Of a stretch of 64,000 nucleotides of DNA, positions 35,600 to 46,593 are shown piece after piece; position 1 is the stretch's first letter, and each line of letters opens with the position of its first letter. The notes under the pieces were generated by a model. The model made no database searches. It was not told where the DNA came from and was given only the letters and a program-made list of their open reading frames with translations. Position numbers and translations under genes: made by a program. This stretch comes from Ophiocordyceps camponoti-saundersi (nom. inval.) (lineage: Eukaryota > Ascomycota > Sordariomycetes > Hypocreales > Ophiocordycipitaceae): contig PDHQ01000041.1 of assembly GCA_003339415.1 (NCBI GenBank), positions 124,001 through 188,000 of the forward strand, read 5' to 3'.

Positions 35600-37560
35600 T
35601 AGCCTATACCTCTGCTAATCCTCTCGGAGCTCGTCGAGATATATATAGCTTATTAAAAAATCCCATACTTAGGTCCTCTATAACCTTAGCTGGTTTCTTG
35701 TGACGGAGTGTAGCCTTAGGATCTAAAGCTAGTCTAAAGGTCTCTTCGATAGCATTTAGGCGCAAGGATCGGCGCTTAATAGGATAACGGTTATCTAGGC
35801 CTGCTGCTATAATAATTACTATAAGTGCCTCTCGGACGATCTTATCAAGTTTAACCTTATCGTCCTTTACCAGTATAATCCGGTTTAACTTATCTGCTAG
35901 GCTTTCCTCTAGATCTGACTCGTCTGTCATAGTAGTAGGGGTCGCTTAGGTAGCAGGAGTAGCATTTCCCCGGTCTAAGCCTAACTCTAGCAGGACCATA
36001 TTTAAGTAGATTTAGCTAGATAAATTACCCGTTAACTTACCTAGCATATTATATAGCTGCTAGATTAGTTCTTAGGTTAAGGATCGTTCTAGGTAATTAT
36101 TAGACCTAATGCCGACCTAGTGCACCGGAATCTGCTGCATTAGCGCTAGTAGCGGGATGGCCGGACCCCTGACACCTAGGGTATTAGCAGACCTACTAAA
36201 GATAAGCCCCTTAAGGATATCTTTCTCCTAAGCTTGCAGACCCTTATAGAATGGAGTGGGATAATTTAATGCCTTGTAGCCCGCTTCCCTATACTAAATA
36301 CATATAGGTTAATCCTAAGGAAGGGAGAGGGTGCTATTAACGTAGACGTTTAATAAATTCTTAGCGTTATAACCTATTATAGCAAAACCCACCTGCTTAG
36401 GTGCCTAGTATCCCGTTATCCTAGGAGGCCTAGAGTCACCTCGTCCTCGACCTCGACCTCGACTAACTCTATTAAGTCTATTCTAGTAGTTAGGTCTCGC
36501 TATAGTAGGCGTTATAGATAGTGTTATTCTATAGGTGTCCTACTAAGGAGTATATTTAATAAGGGACGTCTCAGCAGAGTTAGAGGCTATAGGTGCCGCT
36601 TATTATTCTTACACTTAACCTTAAAGATCCTATCTCGGGGTAAAGCCTAAGCGCTATCTCACCAGTACGTTAGGTAGACACCTAAACTTCTCCTAGAAGA
36701 GATCCCTTATTATAGCTATAGTAGCTGCCTGCTCTCGAACTTAGCGGTCGGCTTATTCGGCTGCTTAGATCTCTATAAAGGCTTAAACGATATCCTAAGC
36801 TTCTACTAAGCTAGTCGAGGCGGTAGCCCGTTATAATATAGCAATATAACGTAACTCTTAATTAGCAATACTAGAAATAAACTTATAAATTATCATACTT
36901 AAGAATATGCTCTCGAGAGCTAATAATAGGAGGCCACCCCGAATAAAATCCCTAGCACTAACTAATCGAAGCGTCTGGCGGGTCCTATAGTAGTAGGCCT
37001 AGAGAGACTCGCCTAGGCTCTAGCCGAACTATACTAGCATTCGTAGCTATTATAGAATATAACTAAGGGCAAACCTTTCTTCTAAAGTTATCTATAATAG
37101 ATAAAGGTCGTCAGGCGTAGCCTTACCTATCCTAGTATACTTGCAGATATCGTGGAGCATAGCATCGCTATCTATAAAGTCTATAGCCTTACCTATTAGG
37201 TTAATATTTATAACCCTAATCTTCTTATTATGGCATTCGGCGGCTCCGTTAAGCCTAGTAAACGCTAGGTCGATAGCTTCCAGCTATCGGTAGGCACTGC
37301 CATTACCCCCGAACTTACCCATATCCCTATTAATAGGGGTCTTAATAACCTAGCTATGGCCATTTAAGGATAAGGGCCTGTCTATATCTGGGCTCCGGTC
37401 CAGGTCTAGGATATCCTTAGCTATCCAGAAGTAGGTATCAGAGAATAAGGGCTACTGTCTAAGTTAGAGAGCTGCAGTAGATTCAGATAATGCAGGGAAT
37501 AGATTAGGATTAATAAGAACTAGTGCAGGGCTCGAATAAGAAGAAGATGCCAGATATAAT
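35600..37560 (-). pseudogene. Gypsy-D gag with CCHC zinc knuckle
   Basis: From the right, the frame reads a helical capsid-like region (RDMGKFGGNGSAYRQLEAID type, near 37250-37320), an Arg-Gly run RGRGRGRGDSRPPRI at about 36430-36475, and a zinc knuckle near 36250-36305 read as CI-stop-YREAGYKALNY, where C-x2-C-x4-H-x4-C is expected. The last 108 codons (35604-35930) are stop-free, begin MTDESDLEES and are mostly charged; they link gag to protease. A 60-codon minus-strand frame at 37510-37692, next to purine-rich leader sequence, may be chance. Confidence 0.82.
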
Positions 37561-37921
37561 AACTCTAGTATGTAGTCTCAGTGTCTCTGGTGTATGTGTA
37601 AAGAAGAGAGAAGAGAAGAGAAGAGAGGGGAGAAAGGAGAGAAGGGGATAGGTCAGGTATTCAATCCAGGTAAGAGCTGTCTGTATCTGCAAGCCAAGAG
37701 GCAGGAGGCCAGAACCGTCAGGCCCTTATAGGTCAGGAAAGGGAAGAACCAGGCAAGGAAGGTCAGGTCTTAGTCAGAGAGAAGGTCCAGGAGGGAAAAG
37801 GGGCAAAGATGAGGCTTTTGGTGATGTTAGTCAAAAGGCTAAGTCAGTCAGTTATATAGATCCAGTCCACAGAAGGTAAGGCGGTCGGCGCCAAGGGCTA
37901 TGAGCCCCCTGTCTCGGTCAC
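37561..37921 (-). other. Gypsy-D 5' leader and primer-binding region
   Basis: Purine-rich on the plus strand (GAGAGAAGAGAAGAG runs at 37603-37640). Directly inside the 5' LTR the minus strand reads GTGACCGAGACAGGGG, which with the last two LTR bases gives TGGTGACCGAGACAG, a plausible tRNA primer-binding site starting TGG. I cannot name the tRNA. Confidence 0.4.
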
Positions 37922-38126
37922 CAGATAAACAGCCGTGTCACCTGACTGTCAGAGATAACTTCAAGTGGCCACAAAACAGCACGACAAAAGGAAACCCATA
38001 CATAGGTAGTAAAGCAAGGTTGATTGTGTGTGTACTAGAAAAAGCCTAAGCCATCTGTCTATGTCTAAAGTATGAGAGTCACACCTGTGTGACTAAGTTA
38101 GGTCAGGTGACCCGTGCCTGCCATCA
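37922..38126 (-). repeat. Gypsy-D 5' LTR
   Basis: 205 bp, partner of 28984-29188. The LTR contains the inverted pair TGTCACCTGAC and GTCAGGTGAC near its two ends. Confidence 0.92.
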
Positions 38127-39456
38127 CTCTCTAAGTCTCTCCCTCTCTCTCCAGCTGAGCTTTACATACATACCTCTATGTACTACCTATATATATATAT
38201 AGGTAGGTACCTAGGTATTTATTGTATGATAACTCTAATAGTGATAGCACAGGTGTATGTATGTATGTATGTACCAAGTGTGGTGTGCGAGCCTGTCGCC
38301 GTGGAAACACACCTACATTGCATGTACAGTGTCCGGCTTGATTGACCGTAACGTGTCTCTTTGATTGATTCCTTTCCTACTCTCTCTCTCTCTCTTTCCC
38401 CCCCTGCCTCGATCCGGCCCGTGGCGATCTCGTCATCGTCTCGAATCACCGCATCGCTCGTTTTTTCGGCACCGGCTGCCTCGCATATTTACCCGCCGAA
38501 ACAGGACCTCGCACACGTCCTTCTTGCACAGAGTCACACATGGAGAAGAAAACGGTCGAGTCTCGCTCCACGCGGGTCGACGCTTAAACATCGATTGTAC
38601 ATACAATGCCCTCGAGGTGTCTAGAGACTAGAAGTTCTGTTCCGTATAGGCCTGGAAGACCTGAAAGGAAAAACCCCGGACCGGGAGGAGTACTACATAA
38701 ATCTGTCTAGAAAGGGGGGAGGGGGGTCGTGCCAATCTGTCCCCGCGGCCGTACCAATCGTGCCTTCCATGGCAGGGCGTCATGCCTGCCCACCAATTGT
38801 ACGGATACATGGGCTGTCGATCCCCCTACAAAGAAAGAAGCGTCGCAAATTATACCTACCCTAGACACTCCCTCCACCAACAGACTGCCACGACTATTTT
38901 CTCTTCCTTTGATCAAAAACAAGACCCTTTTTTCCTTTCACTTCAGCTCTCGTTTCTCCCCTCTTTCTACTCCCCTTCTACGCGCCTCTTCCTCCTCCTC
39001 TTCCTTCTCCTGTCTCTATCTCTCTCTCCCCTCTTCCTCCCCCCCCTCCTCTCTCTCTGTCTCCTCTCTCTTCCTCCCTCCCCCCCTCCCTCCCTAATCT
39101 CTATCATACTAGCTAAATAGACGTTTTCGACTCGTCCGATATCAAATCTGCCTGGAAGAGACTGAGGAAACTAAAAACACCGCTATTCAACGACGACCCC
39201 CTTTCGCGCAAATACCAGCTGTCCTACCCACCGTCAAGTGGCGCTCCTTTGAGACTCGCTTCTTCCCCCTCTCGACTGGAATCTCAAGAAGCATTCCTCC
39301 TCTCTCTCCTCTTCTTACTTCTCCCCCCGCCCCCGACGATAATCGACATCCACACTCGACGACCTCATCAGCCATAAACGCCCGTCAGCCGCCATCAACC
39401 ATCGTCAGCCATCCCATCCAACCTCTGGCCCGGCTAAACCGCCACGGAACAAGACC
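38127..39456 (+). promoter_or_regulatory. Upstream region of the LYAR-type gene, pyrimidine-rich
   Basis: This non-coding region has normal dinucleotide content. It holds small simple repeats: TATATATATA with the palindrome TAGGTAGGTACCTAGGTA around 38190-38218, (GTAT)5 at about 38251-38272, and (CT)n at 38379-38396. A strong C/T-rich tract lies at about 38940-39095 on the plus strand; such tracts are common just upstream of fungal transcription starts. A second C-rich stretch lies at 39290-39340. Several overlapping short frames at 38361-39120 consist of Ser/Pro/Leu low-complexity sequence from the C/T tracts and are not genes. No TATA box is convincing. Confidence 0.5.
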
Positions 39457-41083
39457 ATGGTCTCCTTTTCGTGTGAGGTGAGCGAGCTTCTCCGTCCCTC
39501 CCACACCTCTCAATCCCCCCCCCCTCTCAGACTACGGCACACCATCTTTCTCGACGTTGCATATACCCTATCCTGCTTCCTGGTCTGCCGCTTGACATCA
39601 CACACCCGATCTGCTCCCCACCCTCCCCTTCAGCGACACACGTCCGGCTGATGAGCCCTATTTCGTCATACCTCCCCTGGCCTTATTCACTCCCCCCCTC
39701 CGTCTCCCCATCACCCACTCTCACGCATACATAGATGCTTGATAAATATCTGCCACCCCGCCCTATTTCTAACGTCGCAACTTCAGGCTTGCGGCGACGT
39801 CTTGGCTAAGAAAAAGCTCGACCTTCATCGCAACCGCTGCCACGGCGCGAGCTTTACTTGCCTCGACTGCATGGTTCACTTTACTGGTTTTGAATATCGC
39901 TCTCACACGGTAGGTCCTCGTCGCCTTCACCTACCGCTTTCGGTTCGCCCCTAACTTGGCCCAGTCTTGCATCACCGAAGATCAGAAGTACCAGGGCGCC
40001 CTCTATAAGGAAAAGAAGCAGAAAGCCAGGAACATGCCGAAAGACGACCACAAAAACCTGTCGCTCCAGCCGTACGTGGAAGACGTCGGCGAGGACGGCG
40101 ACTATGCACCTTGGACCGACTTCGCCGGCCATACCGAGGACGAACGATCTCCGGCCGAACCTCTACCGGAGGCGCCCACCCCCCCTGCCGCCGCCTGCGA
40201 GGATCACGTCAACGTCTTCGACTTCCTGGTCGCCACAGGTCAAACCCCGAACGCTTCCACTGCTCACCTGCCTCGAGAAGACCTTGCGCTCGATGCCCAC
40301 GACGCTCGCTTAATGCGTTACAAGTACAACGCCGAGGAATTCCTTGATCCATCGTCGCTCATGGATGCCGAGCAGTCCTTGGACGTCGAGTACGGCTCCG
40401 GCCCCGTACACACCGGCTCCTTCGTCACGCCCGCCTCAAAGGCCGAGCGCCGGAGGGTAAAGGAGAACGAGGCGAATAAAGACAAGAAACGCAAGCGACT
40501 GCACGTCGATGTCCCGGCCGACCAGGTCATGACGGACGCGCCTCCGGCTCCGGAACTCCACACAAACCTCACTGGCAACCTGAAGAGCCTGATGCGACAA
40601 ACCCTTCCACCGTCTCCAGACTACTCGGGAGGCGACGTCGCCGACAACTCGCCCGCGAGCCCGCTCAAGAAGTCGAAACACACCAAGCACGCCAGGAACG
40701 GCCACAGCATCTTTGGTGTCCTTGCAGGCGGCGGCAAGCCCAAGACGCAGAAGAAGAAGACGTCCAAGACGAAGAGCGAGCATCGACACAAGGAGCCAAA
40801 GGAGTCGAAGCTCATCGAATTTCGGCCCCAGTCCAAGGACGGAAAGAAGCGCAGCAGCCACGACGGCCAGATGATCGTCTTCAAGCCCCGTGCCGATGCC
40901 TTCCTCGACTTTGTCACAAAGGGCCCTGAGAGCGCGCGCGGCTGCAGCATGAACAAGGCGCTGAAACGCTATCACCGCGAACGTGGCGCCGATTTGCCCA
41001 AGGGCGCTGAGGAGAAGGAACTCTGGAAGGACTTGCGACTACGCCGAAACGACCGCGACGAGATTGTCATCTTTGCTCTATGA
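39457..41083 (+). CDS. LYAR-type C2HC zinc-finger nucleolar protein (three exons)
   Basis: Exons 39457-39477, 39787-39909 and 39965-41083 give a 420-residue protein. Introns are 309 bp (GTGAGC...CAG) and 55 bp (GTAGGT...CAG), both in phase 0, each with a CTAAC branch site before the acceptor. The joined N-terminus (MVSFSCEACGDVL...) is a LYAR zinc-finger domain: two knuckles with C6, C9, H21, C25 and C32, C35, H47, C50, followed by ITEDQKYQGALY, a family hallmark. The middle (about residues 60-310) is acidic then Lys-rich and probably disordered, with basic runs such as KDKKRKR and KTQKKKTSKTK that fit nuclear or nucleolar targeting. The C-terminus EKELWKDLRLRRNDRDEIVIF is the conserved end of fungal members. 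Known LYAR proteins are nucleolar and linked to pre-rRNA processing and growth; the role here is inferred. Convergent with PEX10. Confidence 0.93.
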
Positions 41084-41715
41084 GGCCCCCTTCATTTTTC
41101 TTTGGCACTTTTCGTCCGCTTTTGAGTCATTGTCGTCATGGATACGAAAAGGAAAGTAAAGCATCAGTTACATCTCAAATCTCACCAACGATAGAGCCGA
41201 AAGTGAGTCCGGAGAGGAATATCCAGAGGTGTTACGACAAAAAAAAAGTGATCACAAGGAGTTTTGAGGACTACGGTATGACCGGACGGCATTCCGGGCT
41301 GGTATGGGGGCTATGCCATTGCGATGCGGGTTAGACCGCTCCGGCCAAAAGCTCTGAGCTGGACTCATGGCTCGGACAGGGCAGCATCATGTACCGGGGA
41401 GCGTTTGGGTAAGACAAGACGATCCACGGCAAGCGGTCGGTGCGTATCAGGGAATTGACAGAGCTGTACGAGTTGGCAGTAATGGCCGGACTGGGAGAGT
41501 GTTACCTAATGAACGATACCATGAATGGGGGAGGATGATGGATGGCATAGCATTGCGTCGAAAGAAATCGTTGGCATCTATCAGTGCCTTGTGTCGGTGT
41601 CATATGACCATTTCACGCTCTGATTCGTTGAGGGCAGATACCACATTTCTATGATTGCGCGTGCGGTCTGCCTCGATGACGATGCCGCCATACGTCATGG
41701 TCGGCTGCGGTTACA
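41084..41715. other. Convergent 3' region between the LYAR-type gene and PEX10
   Basis: 632 bp between two stop codons that face each other. No gene is seen; the small frames at 41080-41334 and 41367-41654 lack conserved features. It should contain both 3' untranslated regions and polyadenylation signals. An A-rich run (AAAAAAAA at about 41239-41247) is the clearest candidate element. Confidence 0.55.
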
Positions 41716-42909
41716 CTACATGACGCGTAGAGGGAGGATATGCTGCACCATGGCCTCTCTCCGACAAAGCGGACACTCGGGCTTCTCCCTGACCCAGTCG
41801 GCGATGCACAGCCAGCAGAAGACGTGACCGCACTGGGTGGCGGCAGGGTCGCGAAGGGGGTCGAGGCAGAGGGTGCACCTGCGCTGTTGGGGTCCGCGAA
41901 TATAAGCCATGACGGCACCGTCGGCCAGGTCGAAGCGGGGGCCAGGGGCGATGGGGGTGTTTGTAGCGGCGGGGAGGTCGAGGCGACTGGGATGAGGGCG
42001 GCGGGGGCCAGCGAGGTCGGTGAGGAGGAGATCGCTGTTTGCCGAGTACGAGTTTGTGTGGTCGAGGGAGACGTCGACGGTGGTGGCACGGAAGGCGGCC
42101 CGGTCCGGAGGAGGAGACGCAGAAGGAGGAGGGGGAGAGGATGACGAGTAGGAAGAGGAGTCGGGGGGGAGTAGCAGGTGGATGTTGGCGCGCAGATGAA
42201 GGTATGACTGGACGGCGAGCTGGACGGCTAGCAGGAGTCCGAGGACTTCATAGCCGGCGCGGTCGGGGGTGTCGGGTACGGAGCGGGTGAAGACGTAGCG
42301 GAGGCTGAGGAGACGCTTGCTGAGCTCGTAGTATGAGCCTTGAAAGTAGAAGAGGGCCAGGACGAGGGCCTGAAGCGGCGCGGAGGAAGTAAAGGTCGAA
42401 AGGTGACGAGAGATGTAGTCCATGACACGGCGCTCGAGACTATTCGACTTGGTCTTCCCCGTCTTCTCATCATCAGCCTCGTCCAGCAAAGCCAGCCTCC
42501 GCTCAACAACAGCCCGCAACCGAGTCCTCAAAGCGGGAACGAGCCTGCCACCCAAGTAAGGCACGAGGACGGCGCCGACGACATAGCCGGCTCGGGAAAC
42601 CAAACCGGGAAGCCGGCCCGAATGACCCTCAACCTGGACGAGGTCGCAGTACTCCTCGCCTAGCGTCCTGTTGCCCGGGACGGTCGTCAGCCCGAGGTAG
42701 AGCAGGGCCGCGAGGCAGCGCAATTCGGGGGCCCGGGCGTGGGCCGCGCGGGCGCCGGCCGCCCTCCTCCATAGGTCCGTTAGGCTGTTGGCCAGCTGGC
42801 CGCTGAAGTAGCTGTCTTTCTGGTAGGAGCGGACTATGTCGGGTGCTGAGGCGAAGGGGTACGGTGAGGGTGAGGGCGAGGAGGAGGAGGAAGAGAAGGA
42901 GGCCGTCAT
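41716..42909 (-). CDS. PEX10: Peroxisome biogenesis factor 10 (RING E3 ubiquitin ligase)
   Basis: Single-exon gene, 397 residues from the ATG at 42907-42909. That start puts the fungal PEX10 pattern (Ser/Pro-rich tip, then PYPFASAPDIVRSYQKDSYF) at the N-terminus. The frame stays open to 43062 (448 residues), but the extra 51 residues look unlike the family. Residues about 20-250 are the Pex2/Pex12-type membrane region, with NRTLGEEYCDLVQVEG at 80-95 and hydrophobic segments at about 65-77, 110-120, 179-192 and 222-239. A Ser/Pro linker follows (250-268). The C-terminal RING is C3HC4: C345, C348, C360, H362, C365, C368, C379, C382, ending CPLCRRE...VQHILPLR. All zinc ligands are present. In the family, PEX10 works with PEX2 and PEX12 as the peroxisomal ligase complex that ubiquitinates the import receptor PEX5 so that it can be recycled. 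Confidence 0.95.
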   Translation of the reverse strand: MTASFSSSSSSPSPSPYPFASAPDIVRSYQKDSYFSGQLANSLTDLWRRAAGARAAHARAPELRCLAALLYLGLTTVPGNRTLGEEYCDLVQVEGHSGRLPGLVSRAGYVVGAVLVPYLGGRLVPALRTRLRAVVERRLALLDEADDEKTGKTKSNSLERRVMDYISRHLSTFTSSAPLQALVLALFYFQGSYYELSKRLLSLRYVFTRSVPDTPDRAGYEVLGLLLAVQLAVQSYLHLRANIHLLLPPDSSSYSSSSPPPPSASPPPDRAAFRATTVDVSLDHTNSYSANSDLLLTDLAGPRRPHPSRLDLPAATNTPIAPGPRFDLADGAVMAYIRGPQQRRCTLCLDPLRDPAATQCGHVFCWLCIADWVREKPECPLCRREAMVQHILPLRVM

Positions 42910-43075
42910 GGCGTTGGTGATGTTGATTCGTGTGTAGTATGTATGCATGTAGGGACCTCGGCGTGTCTGTAGGGTTGGGGTGGGTTTGGGGGAGAAGAAT
43001 GTGTCAGAAAGGAAGGTCCCACTAGGCTCCACGAGACCATGAGTAATACGAGGGCTCCGCATAATAGTGGCGGAG
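42910..43075 (-). promoter_or_regulatory. Short upstream region of PEX10, bounded by RIP-mutated repeats
   Basis: Only about 165 bp of normal-composition sequence separates the PEX10 start from the AT-rich block that begins near 43070. It contains ACATACTACACACGAATC (minus, near 42935) and no obvious TATA box. The 5' untranslated region and any core promoter must lie here or reach into the repeat. Confidence 0.55.
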
Positions 43076-43500
43076 TAACGTATCTTATTAGCCTTAAGGC
43101 ATAGGATCCCTACGGAAAAGCCCTATTATTAAGTAATATTCTATTAACTTCCTAGGTAACGGGCTTACGATATCTCTTAGCAGATAGCTAGCTTAGAAAT
43201 TAGCCTCTTTATTATATAGAGCCTTTTTTTCGAAAGCTTATTATTTTTATATATATAAAAAAAGCCTTTAAGCTAAAAAGTTAGGGGTAAAGCTATTAGT
43301 TAATATATATATACTTATCTATATTTTATTATATATATAACTTAATTATTTTACTTATTTTTTATTTTACGTAATTTTCTAATTTTAATAAAATCTTTTT
43401 AAGATTTTAATAATTAAAAGCTATAGCTTTAAGCTAAAGCTTACCTTATAAGAAGAATTAATTTCTAAAGGAAATAGTCGAATAAGATAAGTAATTATAA
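43076..43500. other. AT-rich left edge of the right repeat block
   Basis: CA/TG-poor sequence with no readable frame. It should hold the 5' LTR or leader of the Copia element that follows, but without a 3' partner in the window the LTR cannot be delimited. Confidence 0.4.
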
Positions 43501-46244
43501 GAAAAATATTAAATTAACTAAAAATACCGATTAGAAATACTAGGAAGATACTTTTAAAAAAAGGGCTAAGAGAGATAGATTTTAAGAGTTTATTTTCGCT
43601 AATAGAAATCCTCTAAGAAAAGCCCTAATTTCTTCTATTTAAGATAAGGAAAATTAGGACCGAGTAAAATAAAAGGGAATTAAGAAAGAAAAAGATAGAA
43701 TATTAAAAAAATATACTATTTTTATTATTAATTATAAGGAATATAAGGAAATTTAGCTTTAAAAAGATAAGGCTAAATAAAACTTTCGAATTTAAATAGA
43801 AAAAATTATTAACCTTTATTTTTAAAAAATATATTATAAAAAAGGGAAGTTTATTAAAAATTAATATAAAACTTTACGTAAAAAAGTTAAGATCTCTAAT
43901 AAGGAAATTAAATAATAACTCCGTATTAAATATAAAGGAATCTTTAATATTAGTTATAACCTCTTAAAAGATTAATTTAGCTAGTTTAAAAGCTAGCGTA
44001 AGGTAATCGATAAAGCTAACTTTAAAGGAATCTTATAAGTAACCGATAAAATAATTTAAGTTAAAGATTTCTATAAAGTAATTATTAAATAACCTTATAT
44101 AAGAAATTAGATCTAAGTTTTTAAATAGAATAAATTTATTAAGAAAGAAGATTTTACGATTTACGAATTTGCGAATAATTTTAATTATTATATTAATACT
44201 TTCCTAATTCCTTAAGGAAAAGTAATAGATAAAGGTACCTTTCTTACTTATTATAATAAAGATAGGTTAGAGAAAAAGAAAAATAATAATAATCGAAAGG
44301 AATAATATAAGAACTAAGGAAAAGATCGTATTAACTAATAATATAATAATAATAGAAAGCGTTAGACTTCTAATAGTTATTACTAACGCTTATAGGAAAA
44401 GACTTATATTTTCTATAAAAGGATAAGATATTCTAGGGAGAAGTACTATATACTCTATAACGATACGCCTAACTAGTAGTATAATATACGTACTATAAAG
44501 ACCGTAAAGGAAAATACGGAAAAAGAAAGGTTAAATTTAGAGGAGATTAAAACTAGTTTAATTAAGTTTAATTTTACTTATCTCTCCCTATATCTTTCCT
44601 ATAAGAAAAGATACGTATTAGCTACTTTCTTTCTTAAGAACGAAATAAATATTATATTTTCTACTATAAAGTACTTATTATATTACTTTATAATCCTTAA
44701 TTTAAGTATAACGATATATATCTTTAATAACTATAACTATTTTAAAGATTTTTATAACTTAAAGCTCGGAGATTTTATTTAGATAAGGGATAGTAAAATC
44801 CTTATTAAGGGATATAGTAATATTAACTTAGAAATACTAATTAGAACTTAAATAGCGCTACTAAAGCTTCGGAATATAATATATTATTAGAACTTTATAT
44901 ATAACTTAGTTTCGTACTAATTACTTAAATTAAAAAGTATTTAGTAAGATAAAAACCTTAGATAAGAAGAATTAACTTTAAAAACGCTAAACTATAATAT
45001 AATAGTAACCGTAAAGTTAATTTATAACTAATTCGTTCTAAAATATATCCTAAGGTAAATAAATAAAATATTTTTTACTACGAGAAGGAATAAATATATA
45101 ACTTATACCTTATAAAAAGCCCGGAAATTAGCGATAAATATTTAGTACTTAAGGCTTAGTTACTTAAGCTTATAAGTCCTTAACTATATTAATAATAACT
45201 ATAAAGGAATTCGTATATAACTTATAAAAAAAGATAGTATACCTATTATAGAGTATAAAAACTACGCTATAGTAAAGATTAAATAATAAATTAGTTAGAC
45301 TTTAAGGCCGTAAACTATAACGCCTAGAGAAATACTTATAATTAATTTCTATAACTTTAAAAGAGACCTTAAGGGTTTTTCGTCGGTTATGCTAATTACT
45401 AATAGATATATAGGTTATACTTAGAACTATTACCTTTAGGATAGGACTTAGGCTATAATCTATAGTATATTAAAATTAGCTTTTAAATACTTTATCTATT
45501 AATATAAATTTTATATTAGAACGATTAAAACGGATAACGAACTATAATAATAACTAGAAGATTATAACTTTCTAATAAGATAGAATATCCGAATCGAATT
45601 TTCGGCACTATATACGTAGGAATAAAATAGTAGGGCTAAAAAAGTTAAGGGTATCCTAAAAATAAAGGTAAGGGCTATAAGAGGTTAACTACTAGCAGCT
45701 TTCTAGCGGGAGATCTTTAAATCTACTATCTACCTATATAATAAGACCCCTCGGAAAAGTAATAAATAAAAGATACCTTATAAGGGAATCTTCCGGAAAA
45801 AGCCTAACTTAGCTTATTTACGCGTATACGGGTATAAAGCTTACGCTATAACTATAAATTCTAAACTTAAGTATAAAAGGCTACGGAGACTTAACTTTAA
45901 AGCTTAGATTAGTTTTTTAATTAGCTATAAGTTAACTTATATTTATTAAATATAACTCCTAAGCGAGAATCGTATTTTATTAACTTATAACGTATTATTT
46001 AATAAACGCGAGACTTTCTACGGGTATTTTAACTACCTTAGAGATAGCCTCCGAGAAATTAATTTTAAAGTTATTACTAAACTGCTATAATAAGAAGCTA
46101 ACGCTTAAGACTCCGTAGAAAATATAATAGTTAAGGAACTAAGAAATAAAAAAGATAAAAATAATAGAACGATTAATCTTAATTAAATTATAACTTCTAT
46201 AACCTTAAATTAAGCCTCTAAACCCCGCGAAAATTTATATAAAA
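43500..46244 (+). pseudogene. Ty1/Copia element fragment: gag, protease, integrase (decayed)
   Basis: A plus-strand frame is readable with many RIP stops. Gag ends in a zinc knuckle at about 44405-44450, read YIFYKRIRYSREKY, with all Cys/His now Tyr. The protease region near 44690-44800 contains IYIFNNYNYFKDFYNLKLGD, typical of Copia proteases, but the preceding D-S-G-A is lost (LNLSIT). The integrase at about 45340-45960 shows MLITNRYIGYT, KTDNE, IEFSALYT followed by a degraded E-Q-N-G-x-A-E region (NSRAKKVKGILK), and YLRVYGYKAYA. Protease and integrase lying before reverse transcriptase is the Copia order. Reverse transcriptase is missing because a Gypsy-B copy begins at 46245. Confidence 0.85.
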
Positions 46245-46593
46245 TATTGCGTCCTAAAGGTGCGTTAAGTAAATAATAATATTAGCACTATAAATAAAAA
46301 TTCTAAGCTAAGGAGAGAAGAGAGAAAAAGAGGAAAAACTCTCGTAGGCGGAATCCTAGTAAAATAGATAAGGGCACGTGCTAGTAAGGATAGGAAAGGG
46401 TATAGAAATCTGCCTAGAAATCCTAGTAATTTCTAGGTAAGTAAATAGTTATATTTCCTAGTAATTTCCCTTAAGGTTTTTCCGGGTAGTTTTATAATAA
46501 GGATTTCCGGGGTTATATAAGGTTTTATTAGAAATCCTTAGAAATTACCGGAAAAGATATAAGGAAATCTAAAAGGAAACTTAGCGCGTAATA
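46245..46593 (-). repeat. Gypsy-B2 LTR
   Basis: About 349 bp against 389 bp in B1. It begins TATTGCGTCC and ends AGCGCGTAATA. Its first 25 bases differ from B1 more than the rest. The 45-bp internal repeat seen in B1 appears collapsed here. Confidence 0.82.

Larger units (their letters stand above)
28984..38126 (-). mobile_element. Gypsy-D: full-length Ty3/Gypsy LTR retrotransposon, lightly RIP-mutated, with an extra 3' reading frame
   Basis: 205-bp LTRs (28984-29188 and 37922-38126) bound a 9143-bp element, with CTCT on both sides as a possible 4-bp duplication (the flank is TC-rich, so this is weak). Minus-strand order: gag with zinc knuckle, protease, reverse transcriptase, RNase H, integrase, then an extra frame before the 3' LTR. 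CA and TG are still common and stretches of up to 108 codons are stop-free, so this copy was exposed to far less RIP than its neighbours. LTR ends on the minus strand are TGATGGCAGG and TTTATCTG; the end lacks the usual CA. Confidence 0.93.

Noticed and set aside
37922..38126. LTR ends as terminal inverted repeats of a DNA transposon (TGTCACCTGAC / GTCAGGTGAC)
   Set aside because: The inverted pair lies inside each 205-bp direct repeat, and gag-pol genes fill the space between the repeats, so these are LTRs.
38361..39120. Several overlapping plus and minus frames of 60-122 codons
   Set aside because: Composition is Ser/Pro/Leu or Arg/Gly low complexity coming from C/T-rich tracts upstream of the LYAR-type gene; no conserved motif and no intron logic.
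40436..40975. 179-codon minus-strand frame and a 111-codon neighbour
   Set aside because: Antisense to exon 3 of the LYAR-type gene; open only because of GC-rich codon usage.
41740..42663. Plus-strand frames of 83-134 codons
   Set aside because: Antisense to PEX10, Gly/Arg-rich, with no family resemblance.
42910..43062. 51-residue N-terminal extension of PEX10
   Set aside because: In frame and open, but unlike PEX10 N-termini and running to the edge of the RIP block; the start at 42909 gives the expected N-terminus. Transcript data could reverse this.
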